Shown: positions 18,597 to 28,310, numbered from the stretch's first letter. The stretch is 64,000 bases of DNA from Saccharibacillus endophyticus (GCF_013185185.1 NZ_JAAZWE010000001.1:372001-436000); one strand, 5' to 3'. Translations and numbers: made by a program. Notes: generated from the sequence alone by a model not told the origin.

Positions 18597-20249
18597 TCAG
18601 ACGACATGATGCTGCATATCCGGGAACCATATGTTCGGAAGATCGTCGACGCTCATGGGACGACAGATTAAGTAGCCTTGAATGCCCGGGCAGCCCATAT
18701 TCATCAGTTGAATCAATTGGTCTCCATCTTCTACGCCTTCGGCAACCACGTCGAGATCCATCGCGCGAGCCATCGCAAGCAGAGCAGAGATGACGGCGGG
18801 ATTCATCTGGACGATGAACGAACGATCCAGCTTGAATTTATCGATCGGAATTTGTGCCAAAATGCCGAGCGACGAATATCCGGTTCCGAAATCGTCGAGC
18901 GAGATCGTATAGCCCTGCGCACGCAACTGATCCAAAATCGCGCAGATTTCTTCGAGATTGCGCATGACCAGCGATTCCGTGACTTCCAAATCGAAACGTT
19001 CGGGGGAGACGCCTTCTTCGGCCACAATGGCATTCAGACGCTCGACAAAATGTTCATCCTCAAACTGCACGCGCGAAATATTGACGGCGACGCGTACATC
19101 GGGACCGAACTTTTCGCTGATCTTGGGCAGGTCTTTGCAAGCCTGACGAATGACCCACTCGCCAATCGGCACGATCAAGCCTGTTTCTTCGGCTACCGGG
19201 ATAAAGTCGGCCGGGGAAACAAGACGCTTATGTCCGAGATTCCAGCGCAGCAAAGCTTCGACTTCCACAACCTGATTGCGCGCGGCATCGAAGATCGGTT
19301 GATAATGCAGCAGCAACTCTTCGCGTTCGATACATTGGTTCAGCGCGATTTCATAGTCGAATTTGACAACCTGATCATAGCGCAGGGACTCATTGTATTC
19401 ATGATAGCGATTCCGGCCTTTGCTTTTTGCGTAGTAGAGAGCGATATCCGCTTGACGCAGCAGCATGGACAGTTCGGCCCGCTCCGGCGATGTTGAAATC
19501 CCGACGCTTGCACTGACCCGAATCAGGCGATCGCCGAGCAGGAAAGGCTTATCGAGCACTTCCAGGATTCGTTTGGCCTGCTCTTCCGGTTTTGCAATCG
19601 GCGTCTCGCACACAATGATAAATTCATCGGCTCCCTGGCGCGCAATGACGTAAGGAGGTCCGAAAGATTGACGGAACCGCTGGGCCACCTCGATCAACAG
19701 CGTATCGCCCGTCTCGTGACCCAGCGCATCGTTGATGTTTTTGAAGTTATCAAGATCGATCAGGAACAAGCCGAATGATTTATGCAAAAATTCGTATAAA
19801 AAGCGTCGGTTGAACAACTGCGTCAATTCGTCGTGATAAGCATAATGGTGCAAATGCTGTCTGCGTTCCGAGCTTGTAATCATATCCCGCGTCACGCAGG
19901 CAACCGCAGTCACTTCACCCCGTTCGCCGAAGATCGGGGACAGGATGCTTTCTCCGCTCAATGCACCCGTTGGAAGTAAAGTCCCGTCGTCAAAACGAAT
20001 GCTTACCCGCTCGTCGACGACTTTCATGTATTTATGATGAAGATACTTGCCCATTTCCGGCTCATGCGCGTACACTTCGGCAAAAGTCCGTCCCATATGT
20101 TCCGATCCGATCTGACTAAGCACGGCCGCTGCGCGGTTCACGTACCGATAGCGGAATTGCTCGCCGTCCCAGTCCATCACATAGATGCAGTCTTCGAGCG
20201 CATGAAGGAACTGGGCAAAGTCCGCATCTTGGTGTTTCAGTTCTGTCAT
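18597..20249 (-). CDS. PAS-GGDEF-EAL cyclic-di-GMP signalling protein
   Basis: Cytoplasmic signalling protein of 550 residues without membrane segments. An N-terminal PAS domain (about 10-125) precedes a GGDEF domain (130-285) whose signature reads GADEF at 206-210, and an EAL domain (300-550) with EALLRW at 331-336 and DDFGTGYSSLG. The EAL motifs look intact, so c-di-GMP phosphodiesterase activity is the best guess, with the altered cyclase domain acting as a GTP sensor or a weak cyclase. Convergent with the small gene at 18345. GAGGAGGG lies about 10 bases before its ATG. Confidence 0.92.
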   Translation of the reverse strand: MTELKHQDADFAQFLHALEDCIYVMDWDGEQFRYRYVNRAAAVLSQIGSEHMGRTFAEVYAHEPEMGKYLHHKYMKVVDERVSIRFDDGTLLPTGALSGESILSPIFGERGEVTAVACVTRDMITSSERRQHLHHYAYHDELTQLFNRRFLYEFLHKSFGLFLIDLDNFKNINDALGHETGDTLLIEVAQRFRQSFGPPYVIARQGADEFIIVCETPIAKPEEQAKRILEVLDKPFLLGDRLIRVSASVGISTSPERAELSMLLRQADIALYYAKSKGRNRYHEYNESLRYDQVVKFDYEIALNQCIEREELLLHYQPIFDAARNQVVEVEALLRWNLGHKRLVSPADFIPVAEETGLIVPIGEWVIRQACKDLPKISEKFGPDVRVAVNISRVQFEDEHFVERLNAIVAEEGVSPERFDLEVTESLVMRNLEEICAILDQLRAQGYTISLDDFGTGYSSLGILAQIPIDKFKLDRSFIVQMNPAVISALLAMARAMDLDVVAEGVEDGDQLIQLMNMGCPGIQGYLICRPMSVDDLPNIWFPDMQHHVV

Positions 20250-20305
20250 TCCGTAAAAGCCCTCCTCATCCGCTTCTGTCCGAGATACCTAATTTGCATA
20301 GTCCT

Positions 20306-20333
20306 ATCATACTATGGGCAAGCGGCTAAGCAA
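20306..20333 (-). promoter_or_regulatory. Probable promoter of the EAL gene
   Basis: On the minus strand TTGCTT (20333-20328) and TATGAT (20311-20306) are separated by 16 bases, about 57 bases before the start codon. Confidence 0.45.
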
Positions 20334-20394
20334 AGGGAAGAAAGGAGGATAGGGCTTTTAAATATGACATCGGGAGTTCCCATTTTTGAGGAAA

Positions 20395-20420
20395 GTTTGA
20401 CGTTAATCGGGATCGGGTAA
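20395..20420 (+). promoter_or_regulatory. SigB-type promoter of the stress protein gene
   Basis: GTTTGA (20395-20400) and GGGTAA (20415-20420) with a 14-base spacer match the general-stress sigma factor consensus GTTTAA-N12-15-GGGWAW. It lies 37 bases before the ATG of a 17M-like general stress protein, a fitting target. The sigma factor itself is not in the window. Confidence 0.65.
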
Positions 20421-20456
20421 AAATGGGCATGCCGACAACATAGGGAGGAAACGAAC

Positions 20457-21176
20457 ATGATGAAGAAAATTTCGGCGACTTTCGCGCATGAAGAACAAGC
20501 CGTACAAGCGATTCATGACCTTCAAGAAGCCGGATATGATCGGGAAGATATCTCCGTCGTTGCCAAAGACGCGAAAGAATCGAAAGAAATTCGCAATGAA
20601 ACGGGAACGAAAGCACCGGAAGGCATAGCCACGGGAGCTTTGACCGGCGGTGCATTGGGCGGAGCCGCCGGCGTTATCGCAAGTCTGGGAGCGCTCGCCA
20701 TTCCGGGCATCGGACCGCTTCTTGCAGCCGGACCTATCGCGGCAGGCCTTGCCGGAGCAACGGTAGGCGCAGGGATCGGAGGCCTGACCGGAGGTTTTAT
20801 CGGCCTGGGCATTCCGGAAAAGGAAGCTGAATACTATGATGAAAGAGTGCATGAAGGCGATGTGCTTGTCATGGTGGATGCGGACGAATCCATGCGCAGC
20901 CGGATTTACGAGATTTTCGGTCGTAACGGCGCCAATAACACTTCGTACTTCGATCCGGACGGAACTTCGAGAACGCCGGGGATGGCACCCGTGGACGAAA
21001 GGGTTGCTCCTGCCGGAGTGGACGATGCCCATTTGCGCGAAGAGCCCCATTCTGATCGAGCGGGCCGTTCCAGCCATGATCCGAAGGACGATGTAGACTT
21101 CCGGGACTCGACCGATCCCAACCGCGAAGCTTCGAACCTGATTATCGGTCAAAACGATCGCCCGTATAAACGCTGA
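20457..21176 (+). CDS. General stress protein 17M-like protein with glycine-zipper core
   Basis: Protein of 239 residues. An N-terminal YflT/GSP17M-like domain (about 1-45; ATFAHEEQAVQAIHDLQEAG) is followed by a long Gly/Ala-rich hydrophobic stretch (residues 58-120) resembling a glycine zipper or paired membrane helices, then a second alpha/beta part and an acidic, probably disordered tail. General stress proteins of this type are SigB-dependent in Bacillus, and a SigB-like promoter lies just upstream. The molecular role is unknown. AGGGAGGAA supports the ATG at 20457. Confidence 0.8.
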   Translation: MMKKISATFAHEEQAVQAIHDLQEAGYDREDISVVAKDAKESKEIRNETGTKAPEGIATGALTGGALGGAAGVIASLGALAIPGIGPLLAAGPIAAGLAGATVGAGIGGLTGGFIGLGIPEKEAEYYDERVHEGDVLVMVDADESMRSRIYEIFGRNGANNTSYFDPDGTSRTPGMAPVDERVAPAGVDDAHLREEPHSDRAGRSSHDPKDDVDFRDSTDPNREASNLIIGQNDRPYKR

Positions 21177-21233
21177 TGCTGCGAAGGCACGCAAGCCCAG
21201 ATAGCAAGAGGCCCGCAGTATCGGAATAAGACA

Positions 21234-21266
21234 AGAGCGCCGGCATCGGGCCGGCGCTCTTTCTTT
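21234..21266 (+). terminator. Rho-independent terminator
   Basis: AGAGCGCCGG (21234-21243) pairs perfectly with CCGGCGCTCT (21251-21260), followed by TTCTTTT. It lies between the convergent stress protein and MFS genes. Confidence 0.85.
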
Positions 21267-21301
21267 TGCGCGAATATGAATCGAATGACCCGAGTTCGGA
21301 A

Positions 21302-22510
21302 TCAAATCGACGAATGTTGAGCCTTCCGCTGCGCGGAAAGAGAAATTCTCCGCCGTTCTCCCCGATGATACAGTCCGTAATAAGCGACAAGGGATAACAG
21401 CACCGTCAAGCCGCCTACCAGATACATGGTCGAATAGCCGGCCGAAGACGCAATCAAGCCCAGCAGATAAGAGCCTAAGCCATAACCCAGGTCGAAAAAG
21501 ACAAAATACGTTCCGGTTGCCAGTCCGCTGCGGTGCGCAGGCGCCGATTGGATCGCCAGCGTCTGGAAGCTTGGAATGATCGCGCCGTAACCGAGTCCGA
21601 TGATCGCCGCCGTGATCAGGAAAAAGAGTGCGGAATCCGCCCGGCTGAGTGCGATCATGCCGATCGCGAACAGCGCGATGCCCGGATACACCAGTACATG
21701 CGCGCCTCGGCGGTCGAACAAACGACCCGTGAACGGACGGGACAACAGAACCATGGCCGCAAACACGATGAAGAAATAACCGGCGACGCTTTTCAAACCG
21801 ATCGAATCGGCATAGACCGAAATGAAGGTAGAAATCGCGCCGTATGCAAAAGCAATCAGAAATCCCGCGGCCGCTACCGGAACGGCTCGGAATTCGATGA
21901 ACCGTTTAATATCCCAGGCACCGAGTTCGCTTGGTCTTCGTTCGTGCCGAGGAATCGGAGTCATGACGCCGAACAGACATGCCAGCGAAGCAAAGATCAC
22001 CATCAATACGAACAACACGGTATAGCCTGCGCTTGCGGAGACCGATAGCCCGACAAAAGGACCAAATACCATCGCAAGGCTCATAAACAACGTGAAATAG
22101 CCGATGCCTTCTCCTTTTCGTTCACGCGGAATTACGTCAAGCACCACTGTGGACGTCGTAGTCGCCGCAATGCCGAAAGAAATCCCGTGCACGAACCGCA
22201 ATACGAGCAGCAGCGAATAATTGGGTACCCATAGATAGAAGAAACTGCATGCGGCAAACATGGCGACGGAGAAAACCAACAGCTTTTTACGGTTGATCTC
22301 ATCCAGCCATTTGCCTGTCAGCGGACGGAAGATGACGGCCGCGATAACGAATACGGTGGTCACGAGTCCGATCCCGTCCGCGCTTCCTCCGAGATGCGTC
22401 AACGCGTATTCCGGTAGGGTTACGGCTAAAATATAAAAATTGATAAAAATAAAAAAGCTGCTGAAGCTTATCGTCAAAAAATTACGGCTCCATAATCGTT
22501 CTTTTTCCAA
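21302..22510 (-). CDS. MFS transporter (multidrug or sugar efflux type)
   Basis: Twelve-segment major facilitator of 402 residues, with the motif A loop GKWLDEINRKKLL between segments 2 and 3 and its repeat GRLFDRRGAH in the second half. It resembles YfcJ/YwoG-like drug efflux proteins; no substrate can be assigned. I place the start at a TTG (22510), 9 bases after GGGAGG. The longer in-frame ATG at 22579 sits within the predicted -10 element, so it cannot be translated from that promoter. Expression is probably controlled by a repressor at the palindrome covering 22568-22579. Confidence 0.85.
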   Translation of the reverse strand: MEKERLWSRNFLTISFSSFFIFINFYILAVTLPEYALTHLGGSADGIGLVTTVFVIAAVIFRPLTGKWLDEINRKKLLVFSVAMFAACSFFYLWVPNYSLLLVLRFVHGISFGIAATTTSTVVLDVIPRERKGEGIGYFTLFMSLAMVFGPFVGLSVSASAGYTVLFVLMVIFASLACLFGVMTPIPRHERRPSELGAWDIKRFIEFRAVPVAAAGFLIAFAYGAISTFISVYADSIGLKSVAGYFFIVFAAMVLLSRPFTGRLFDRRGAHVLVYPGIALFAIGMIALSRADSALFFLITAAIIGLGYGAIIPSFQTLAIQSAPAHRSGLATGTYFVFFDLGYGLGSYLLGLIASSAGYSTMYLVGGLTVLLSLVAYYGLYHRGERRRISLSAQRKAQHSSI

Positions 22511-22567
22511 AAAAATCGTCCTCCCGAATATCACCAAAGCAAAACGGATCAAATTTTTAACATTTAA

Positions 22568-22608
22568 TTGTCTAAACAACTATATAAGAAAAAGAAACTT
22601 CTTGTCAA
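22568..22608 (-). promoter_or_regulatory. Promoter and operator of the MFS gene
   Basis: On the minus strand TTGACA (22608-22603) and TATATA (22586-22581) are 16 bases apart. The palindromic sequence TTGTTTAGACAA (22579-22568) lies over the predicted transcription start, as a MarR- or TetR-type repressor site would. No regulator gene is adjacent. Confidence 0.6.
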
Positions 22609-22747
22609 TGCAAGAGAATGTGGATCTTAGCTTTTTCTGCATGAAAACAGTCTTAAGGAGACGGCTTTTTGCTCGTTTTTAGCTTTCTTTATGATATGCT
22701 GGAAGTATCCGGTTCGCGAGGGCCGATACGGAAGCGGAGGGGAAGCC

Positions 22748-23170
22748 ATGTCGGAAGAAGTCAGTCGGGTGCACCGAATTCCATTCAGCCGGATTCGCGG
22801 CGTGCTGGGAATTCGGCAAAAGATCACCAATGTATATGCGGATCACGTGAATCAATGCGTCGTCGTGGAAACGGATAAGAACGTGCGTAATCCGAGTACC
22901 ATCATCGAAGTGAAAAATACGTATCTCGACGTGCGTACGGTGAGCGCCGAAGAGTATAATCGTATGCCGTATACGCCCAACGTGACCGATAAACTGAAGG
23001 CGCTGCTGGATGAGGCGGAGCGCGAAGCGTTACGGGAGAGTTTGCACAGGGCGATCGGGGAGACGGAGCATATTTTGCGAACCGGGATTTCGGAAGAAGA
23101 GCGTCAGAGTCAGGCGAGTTTTTTGAAAAACGCGCGGCGTGCTTTCAACAAATTGAACGGCGACTTGTAA
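22748..23170 (+). CDS. Conserved hypothetical protein
   Basis: Soluble protein of 140 residues that I do not recognise. The N-terminal half is basic and beta-rich (about 1-75), the C-terminal half is helical and strongly charged (EAEREALRESLHRAIGETEH, then a lysine/arginine-rich end). There is no signal peptide or membrane segment. The ATG at 22748 has GGAGGGG 6 bases upstream and is preferred over an ATG at 22691. It is followed by yebC with a separate promoter, so no functional link is evident. Confidence 0.7.
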   Translation: MSEEVSRVHRIPFSRIRGVLGIRQKITNVYADHVNQCVVVETDKNVRNPSTIIEVKNTYLDVRTVSAEEYNRMPYTPNVTDKLKALLDEAEREALRESLHRAIGETEHILRTGISEEERQSQASFLKNARRAFNKLNGDL

Positions 23171-23209
23171 CGCAAAACGTGCGACTTTACGGACAAACGG
23201 CATATAGAC

Positions 23210-23238
23210 TTGTTCCAACCTTCGTTTCACGCTACAAT
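23210..23238 (+). promoter_or_regulatory. Promoter of the yebC-family gene
   Basis: TTGTTC (23210-23215) and TACAAT (23233-23238) with a 17-base spacer, about 55 bases before the ATG at 23294. Confidence 0.65.
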
Positions 23239-23293
23239 AAATAAGCGTGAAATTCAGGACATAACCAATCAATGGAAAGCGAGCGGGATAGAT

Positions 23294-24016
23294 ATGGGTC
23301 GTAAATGGAATAATATCAAGGAAAAGAAAGCTTCCAAAGACGCCAACACCAGCCGGGTTTATGCTAAATTCGGCGTTGAAATTTATGTGGCAGCCAAGAA
23401 GGGCGAGCCGGACCCGGAATCGAACCGCGCCCTGAAGGTCGTGCTGGAACGAGCCAAGACGTATAACGTCCCGAAAGCGATCATCGACCGCGCGCTTGAT
23501 AAAGCCAAAGGCAGCGGCGACGAGACGTATACGGAGCTTCGTTACGAAGGCTTCGGTCCGAACGGATCGATGGTGATCGTGGACGCGCTGACGAACAACG
23601 TAAACCGTACAGCTTCCGACGTTCGTTCCGCATTCAACAAAAACGGCGGTAACCTGGGCGTAAGCGGATCGGTAGCCTATATGTTCGACGAGACGGCCGT
23701 AATCGGCATCGAAGGCAAGAATGAAGAAGAAGTATTGGAGCTGCTGATGGAAGCGGACGTGGATGCGCGCGATATTCTGACTGAAGACGAATCGGTCATC
23801 ATCTACGCGGCGCCGGATCAATTCCATGCCGTGCAAGAAGCGCTTCGCGCATCCGGAATCGAAGAGTTCACCGTAGCCGAAATTACGATGCTCCCGCAGA
23901 CGTTCGTAGCGCTCGATGGCGATTCGGAGAAAGCTTTCGAAAAGATGATCGATGCGATCGAAGATCTCGAAGACGTGCAGCAGGTGTATCATAACGTCGA
24001 TTCTGACGAAGAATAA
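23294..24016 (+). CDS. YebC/PmpR family protein
   Basis: Cytoplasmic protein of 240 residues, the normal family length, beginning with the family signature [20 protein letters not shown] and containing [14 protein letters not shown] and YEGFGPNG. Members have been described as transcriptional regulators; more recent work on this family (TACO1/YebC) points to a ribosome-associated role helping translation of proline-rich stretches. An in-frame start at 23210 is rejected because it overlaps the promoter and the conserved N terminus begins at 23294. The ribosome binding site is weak. Confidence 0.92.
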   Translation: MGRKWNNIKEKKASKDANTSRVYAKFGVEIYVAAKKGEPDPESNRALKVVLERAKTYNVPKAIIDRALDKAKGSGDETYTELRYEGFGPNGSMVIVDALTNNVNRTASDVRSAFNKNGGNLGVSGSVAYMFDETAVIGIEGKNEEEVLELLMEADVDARDILTEDESVIIYAAPDQFHAVQEALRASGIEEFTVAEITMLPQTFVALDGDSEKAFEKMIDAIEDLEDVQQVYHNVDSDEE

Positions 24017-24039
24017 GTCGACTCGATCTATATAAGAAG

Positions 24040-24072
24040 AAGCGGAAACCCGTCCGGGTCTCCGCTTTTTTT
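24040..24072 (+). terminator. Rho-independent terminator
   Basis: AGCGGAAACCC (24041-24051) pairs with GGGTCTCCGCT (24056-24065) with one mismatch, followed by eight T residues. Ends the yebC transcript. Confidence 0.85.
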
Positions 24073-24156
24073 GTTTGATAGATCAAAAAAAATTTTAGTC
24101 ATGTCCGAAAAAAAGATTAAACAAACATAAAACCACATAATTAAAGTCTGTATATG

Positions 24157-24185
24157 TTGACTCACCCACAAGAAACAGGTAGGAT
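24157..24185 (+). promoter_or_regulatory. Promoter of rhaBA
   Basis: TTGACT (24157-24162) and TAGGAT (24180-24185) with a 17-base spacer, about 40 bases before rhaB. I do not see an obvious symmetrical operator around it, and no rhamnose regulator gene is present in the window. Confidence 0.7.
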
Positions 24186-24225
24186 AAAAGCGTAAAGAAG
24201 ATTGCCTTCAGCGGAGGAATGAACA

Positions 24226-25704
24226 ATGACAATTGCAATCGCTGTTGATATCGGCGCTTCCAGCGGTCGTCTCGTAGCGGCTTCCTTCACCGGACAACAG
24301 CTTGAGATGAACGAGCTTCATCGTTTTGATAACGCTTTTATGGAGAAGGACGGTCACGATTACTGGGATATCGACGCATTGTTCCAGGAGATTCTGATCG
24401 GTTTGAAAAAGGCAAAAGCGGCAGGAATCCACACCTGTACATTAGGGATCGATACATGGGGCGTTGATTACGCTTTGTTGGACTCTTCCGGAGAGCGCTT
24501 GCACGATGTATACGCGTACCGCGATGATCGTACTCACGGAGCCGCCGACCGTTTGCATCGCAGTCTGGTCAGTCGCGATTTCGTTTATGCGAAGACCGGC
24601 ATTCAGGAGTTGAGCTTCAACACGTTGTATCAATTGTATGTGCATGACCGACAGCAGTTGGATCAGGCGAATCGGATTCTGCTTGTGCCGGACTATCTGT
24701 ATTATGGCTTGACCGGAAAAATGATTAACGAAGCCACCAATGCTTCAACGACGCAGCTTCTAAATTTGCAAACGCGCGAATTCGATTCGGATTTGCTTAA
24801 CGCGCTCGGACTGAAGCGCGAGCAATTTGCCGAATTGACGCAGCCGGGCAGCCGCCTCGGAGGCTTGAAAGCTGAACTGGCGGCAACAGGCGATTACCCC
24901 GAGTGTTCGGTCGTGGTTGTTCCGACGCACGATACTGCATCCGCGGTTGTCGGCGTACCGGCTAAAGCTGACCGAAGCTGGGCTTATATCAGCAGCGGTA
25001 CCTGGTCGCTGCTCGGAGCCGAGCTGAGCGAGCCGCTTAACGGAGAAGAAGCACGCAAAGCCAACTATACGAACGAGTGGGGAGCATATGGTACGTTCCG
25101 TTTTCTCAAAAATATTATGGGACTATGGATGATCCAGGAGGTTCGACGCGAAAACGGGGAGTCTCATACTTTTGCCGAGCTTGCCGAATGGGCCGAGCGC
25201 GAAGATGCTTTTCGAAGCCTGGTTCCGTGCAATGATGAACGCTTTTTGAATCCGCCGAGCATGACCGAGGAGATTATTGCGTTTTGCCGAGACAGCGGCC
25301 AACCCGTACCGGATACGCCGGGACGTCTGGCCAGGTGTATTTTTGATAGTTTGGCACTGACTTATTTGGATGCCATGCGTGAGCTGGAGCGATTGACGGG
25401 GCAAAAATACGAGGTGCTGCATATCGTCGGAGGGGGCTCCAATAACAGATTGTTGTCCCGATTGACGGCCGACCTGCTGGGCATCGAAGTATGGACAGGA
25501 CCGTCCGAAGCCACTGCGATCGGCAATATAGCCGTTCAACTGATCGCGGATGGGTCGTTGAGGGATATCGCACAAGCAAGGCAAGTTATTGCAGACTCGT
25601 TCCCGCCGAATATTTGTCGTCCAAGCCCGGTAGCCGATCGTCATGATCTGGCGGAACGCTGGCAGCGGATCACCCAACTGACTTTGAAGGAGACTTTACA
25701 ATGA
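24226..25704 (+). CDS. rhaB: Rhamnulokinase
   Basis: Phosphorylates L-rhamnulose at C1, second step of rhamnose breakdown. It is a FGGY-family sugar kinase of 492 residues with the N-terminal phosphate loop VDIGASSGR, the substrate region [13 protein letters not shown], and the C-terminal ATP-binding [29 protein letters not shown] precedes the ATG. Its stop overlaps the rhaA start (ATGA), so both are translated together from the promoter at 24157. Confidence 0.96.
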   Translation: MTIAIAVDIGASSGRLVAASFTGQQLEMNELHRFDNAFMEKDGHDYWDIDALFQEILIGLKKAKAAGIHTCTLGIDTWGVDYALLDSSGERLHDVYAYRDDRTHGAADRLHRSLVSRDFVYAKTGIQELSFNTLYQLYVHDRQQLDQANRILLVPDYLYYGLTGKMINEATNASTTQLLNLQTREFDSDLLNALGLKREQFAELTQPGSRLGGLKAELAATGDYPECSVVVVPTHDTASAVVGVPAKADRSWAYISSGTWSLLGAELSEPLNGEEARKANYTNEWGAYGTFRFLKNIMGLWMIQEVRRENGESHTFAELAEWAEREDAFRSLVPCNDERFLNPPSMTEEIIAFCRDSGQPVPDTPGRLARCIFDSLALTYLDAMRELERLTGQKYEVLHIVGGGSNNRLLSRLTADLLGIEVWTGPSEATAIGNIAVQLIADGSLRDIAQARQVIADSFPPNICRPSPVADRHDLAERWQRITQLTLKETLQ

Positions 25705-26978
25705 GCGAAGCAACGGAAAAAGCTTATCTGGAAGCCAAAAAGTTATACGCAAAGCACGGGGTCGACGTAGATGCAGCACTCGCCAAGCTGGCGGATATCA
25801 AGATCTCGATTCATTGTTGGCAGGGAGACGACGTACAAGGATTTTTGTTCCGCGACAAGACGCTAAGCGGCGGCATTGCCGTAACCGGAAGTTATCCGGG
25901 CCGCGCCTCGACGCCGAACGAGCTTCGCACCGATCTGGATGCGGCTTTGGCGCTTATTCCGGGCAAGCATAAAGTCAATCTGCACGCGATCTATGCGGAT
26001 ACGGACGAGGAAGTGGACTTGGATGCGTTAGAGCCGCGTCACTTCAAGGGCTGGATCGATTGGGCGAAAGCAAATGGCCTGGGCCTGGACTTTAACCCGA
26101 CGTTGTTCTCCCATCCCAAGGCTGAAGACGGCTTTACGCTGAGCCACACGGACCCGGAAATCCGCAAGTTCTGGATCGATCATTGCAAAGCTTCCCGCCG
26201 CATCGCCGAGACTTTCGGCCGCGAGCTGGGTCAGCCATGCGTCACGAACCACTGGATGCCGGACGGATTCAAAGATACGCCGGTCGACCGCTGGTCGCCG
26301 CGCGCGCGTCTGCGTGATTCCCTTGATGAGATTTTCGCCGAAAAAATCGACGAGCAATACAACATTGATGCGGTCGAAAGCAAATTGTTCGGCATCGGTT
26401 CGGAAAGCTACGTCGTCGGCTCGCACGAGTTCTACATGGGCTACGCGATGAGCCGCGGCAAGACCGTTTGCCTGGATGCCGGACATTTCCACCCGACCGA
26501 AGTCATTTCCAATAAACTGTCTTCCATCCTGATGTTCACCGACCAATTGCTGCTGCACGTCAGCCGCCCGGTTCGCTGGGACAGCGACCACGTCGTGACG
26601 ATGGATGACGAACTGCTGGAAATCGCCCGCGAACTTGTTCGCGGCGATCTGCTGCCGCGCACCCATATCGGACTGGACTTCTTCGACGGCAGCATCAACC
26701 ATATCGCTGCTTGGGTCATCGGTGTTCGCAACACCCAAAAAGCACTTCTGCGCGCCCTGCTTGAGCCGATCGAACAGCTCAAACAGATCGAAGTCGAAAA
26801 AGACTATACATCCCGTCTGGCTCTCGTCGAAGAATTCAAATCCTACCCGTTCGGCGCGATCTGGGACCACTTCTGCGATCAAGCCGGCGTTCCTGTTCGC
26901 GAAGACTGGCTGACCCAAGTCAAAACCTACGAAAAAGAAGTCCTCCGAAAACGCGGGCAACAAAGTGTAATGCAGTAG
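25701..26978 (+). CDS. rhaA: L-rhamnose isomerase
   Basis: Converts L-rhamnose to L-rhamnulose, first step of the pathway, as a cytoplasmic metal-dependent TIM-barrel enzyme. The 425 residues match the family length. Conserved features include [45 protein letters not shown] and the metal-site region [13 protein letters not shown]. Coupled to rhaB by a 4-base overlap. Separated from rhaD by 490 bases holding a terminator and two palindromic repeats. Confidence 0.97.
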   Translation: MSEATEKAYLEAKKLYAKHGVDVDAALAKLADIKISIHCWQGDDVQGFLFRDKTLSGGIAVTGSYPGRASTPNELRTDLDAALALIPGKHKVNLHAIYADTDEEVDLDALEPRHFKGWIDWAKANGLGLDFNPTLFSHPKAEDGFTLSHTDPEIRKFWIDHCKASRRIAETFGRELGQPCVTNHWMPDGFKDTPVDRWSPRARLRDSLDEIFAEKIDEQYNIDAVESKLFGIGSESYVVGSHEFYMGYAMSRGKTVCLDAGHFHPTEVISNKLSSILMFTDQLLLHVSRPVRWDSDHVVTMDDELLEIARELVRGDLLPRTHIGLDFFDGSINHIAAWVIGVRNTQKALLRALLEPIEQLKQIEVEKDYTSRLALVEEFKSYPFGAIWDHFCDQAGVPVREDWLTQVKTYEKEVLRKRGQQSVMQ

Positions 26979-26984
26979 CTTCTA

Positions 26985-27190
26985 AGCAGCTATTCCCGCT
27001 GCTCTCGAAAGTTACGTTGGCGGGGGAGGCGAGAAGACTGCGAGAAAAATTCGTTCAAGCCGCTGTCTCACGCAGGAAGCTTCCAGCTTCCCGCGTTCAA
27101 AGGCGTCTTTCACTGAATTTTTCTCTCCGTCTTCTCGCTTCCAGCCACGTTGGACTTTCTCCAGACGTTGAATAGCTTCTAAGAAGCTTA
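26985..27190 (-). repeat. Dispersed palindromic repeat, copy C
   Basis: Reverse-oriented copy. Inner arms GAGAAAAATTC (27042-27052) and GAATTTTTCTC (27115-27125); outer arms GCGAGAAGAC (27029-27038) and GTCTTCTCGC (27129-27138); weaker pairing extends to about 26985 and 27190. On the minus strand it is closely similar to copy E near 49.0 kb over at least 130 bases, including the flanking GCGAGAAGACGGAG. Confidence 0.8.
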
Positions 27191-27242
27191 TATAGAGAGA
27201 AGGATAAAAAGGGATATGAGAAAATGAATACAAAGTTTCAGA

Positions 27243-27272
27243 CAGGCGAAGGTTCCGACTTCGCCTGTTTTA
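27243..27272 (+). terminator. Rho-independent terminator after rhaBA
   Basis: CAGGCGAAG (27243-27251) pairs with CTTCGCCTG (27259-27267), followed by TTTTA. It implies that rhaD is transcribed separately or only by read-through. Confidence 0.75.
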
Positions 27273-27294
27273 CCTAAACTACCATTTACGTGCG

Positions 27295-27455
27295 TGCCGA
27301 GCGGAGGGGGAGAAGGAGCCGAAGAAACGAAGTGGTCGCCTTTGAATTTTGATTTTCACCTTATAAAAGTCCAATCAAAAAATCAAAATTCAACACGCGA
27401 TCGTAGACCCTTCTCCCACGCAGCGCCCCCAGCGCCGCTCCATCTCCACGCACCC
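27295..27455. repeat. Divergent palindromic repeat, copy D, directly before rhaD
   Basis: Outer arms GGGAGAAGG (27308-27316) and CCTTCTCCC (27409-27417) and a perfect inner 13-base pair, GAATTTTGATTTT (27344-27356) with AAAATCAAAATTC (27379-27391). The flanks GTGCCGAGCGGAGG and CCCACGCAGCG resemble those of copy B, and CGCCTTTGA is retained, but the interior differs from the other copies. It ends 15 bases before the rhaD start, so it forms the leader region. Confidence 0.65.
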
Positions 27456-27470
27456 AAAGGAGCCCAACTC

Positions 27471-28310
27471 ATGAGCACAATCAACGCCGAACAAACAGCG
27501 AAAGCACTCGAAATCCCTTTTATTCGCGAAATGTCCGAAATTACTCAACATATGTGGCGTAACGGTTGGGACGAGCGCAACGGCGGCAATGTCAGCTATA
27601 TCCTGGACGAAGCCGAAGTTGCCAAGTATCTGGACATCAACAACGTTATTCGCGTAATCGAACCCGCATTCCCCGTCAATGAACTTGCCGGAAAATATTT
27701 TATCGTCACCGGCTCCGGCAAGTATTTCAAAAACGTGCTGCAAGACCCGTCCGGCAATCTGGGCGTGCTGCGCGTAAGCAAAGACGGCACCAAGCTGGAA
27801 CTGCTGTGGGGATTGGACAACGATGCCAAGCCGACGAGCGAGCTGCCTTCGCATTTCATGAGCCATATCGAACGCCTGAAAGCTGATCCGGATCATCGCG
27901 TCGTGATTCACAACCATGCGACGAACGTGCTGGCAATGACCTTTATTCACGATCTCGACGAAGCCAAGTTTACGAAAACGTTATGGGAAATGTGCACCGA
28001 ATGCATTGTCGTCTTCCCGGACGGTATCGGTATTATTCCGTGGATGGTTCCGGGCTCAAGCGAGATCGGTCGCGCGACGGCAGACAAGATGAAGGAGTAC
28101 CGTTCCGTCATTTGGCCGCAGCATGGTATTTTCGGAACGGGCACATCGATCGACGAAGCGTTCGGTTTGATCGAGACGATCGAGAAGGCGGCACAAATCT
28201 ATATGCTGATCGCTCATCATGAGATCAAGCAGCGGATTACCGAGCAAGAGCTATCCGACCTTGCGGCAGCATTCGGCGTAACGCCTCGGCCGGGTATTTT
28301 AAGCGTTTGA
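27471..28310 (+). CDS. rhaD: Rhamnulose-1-phosphate aldolase
   Basis: Class II zinc aldolase of 279 residues that splits L-rhamnulose 1-phosphate into dihydroxyacetone phosphate and L-lactaldehyde. The zinc site is seen in VVIHNHATN and QHGIFGTG, and the N-terminal [12 protein letters not shown] is typical. The ATG at 27471 follows AAAGGAG; a long in-frame extension to 27294 translates repeat D and is rejected. How it is transcribed is unclear, because a terminator and two palindromes separate it from rhaA. Confidence 0.95.
   Translation: MSTINAEQTAKALEIPFIREMSEITQHMWRNGWDERNGGNVSYILDEAEVAKYLDINNVIRVIEPAFPVNELAGKYFIVTGSGKYFKNVLQDPSGNLGVLRVSKDGTKLELLWGLDNDAKPTSELPSHFMSHIERLKADPDHRVVIHNHATNVLAMTFIHDLDEAKFTKTLWEMCTECIVVFPDGIGIIPWMVPGSSEIGRATADKMKEYRSVIWPQHGIFGTGTSIDEAFGLIETIEKAAQIYMLIAHHEIKQRITEQELSDLAAAFGVTPRPGILSV

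Noticed and set aside
27294..27470. A 59-codon N-terminal extension of rhaD
   Set aside because: It translates repeat D, and the conserved aldolase N terminus begins at 27471 behind AAAGGAG.
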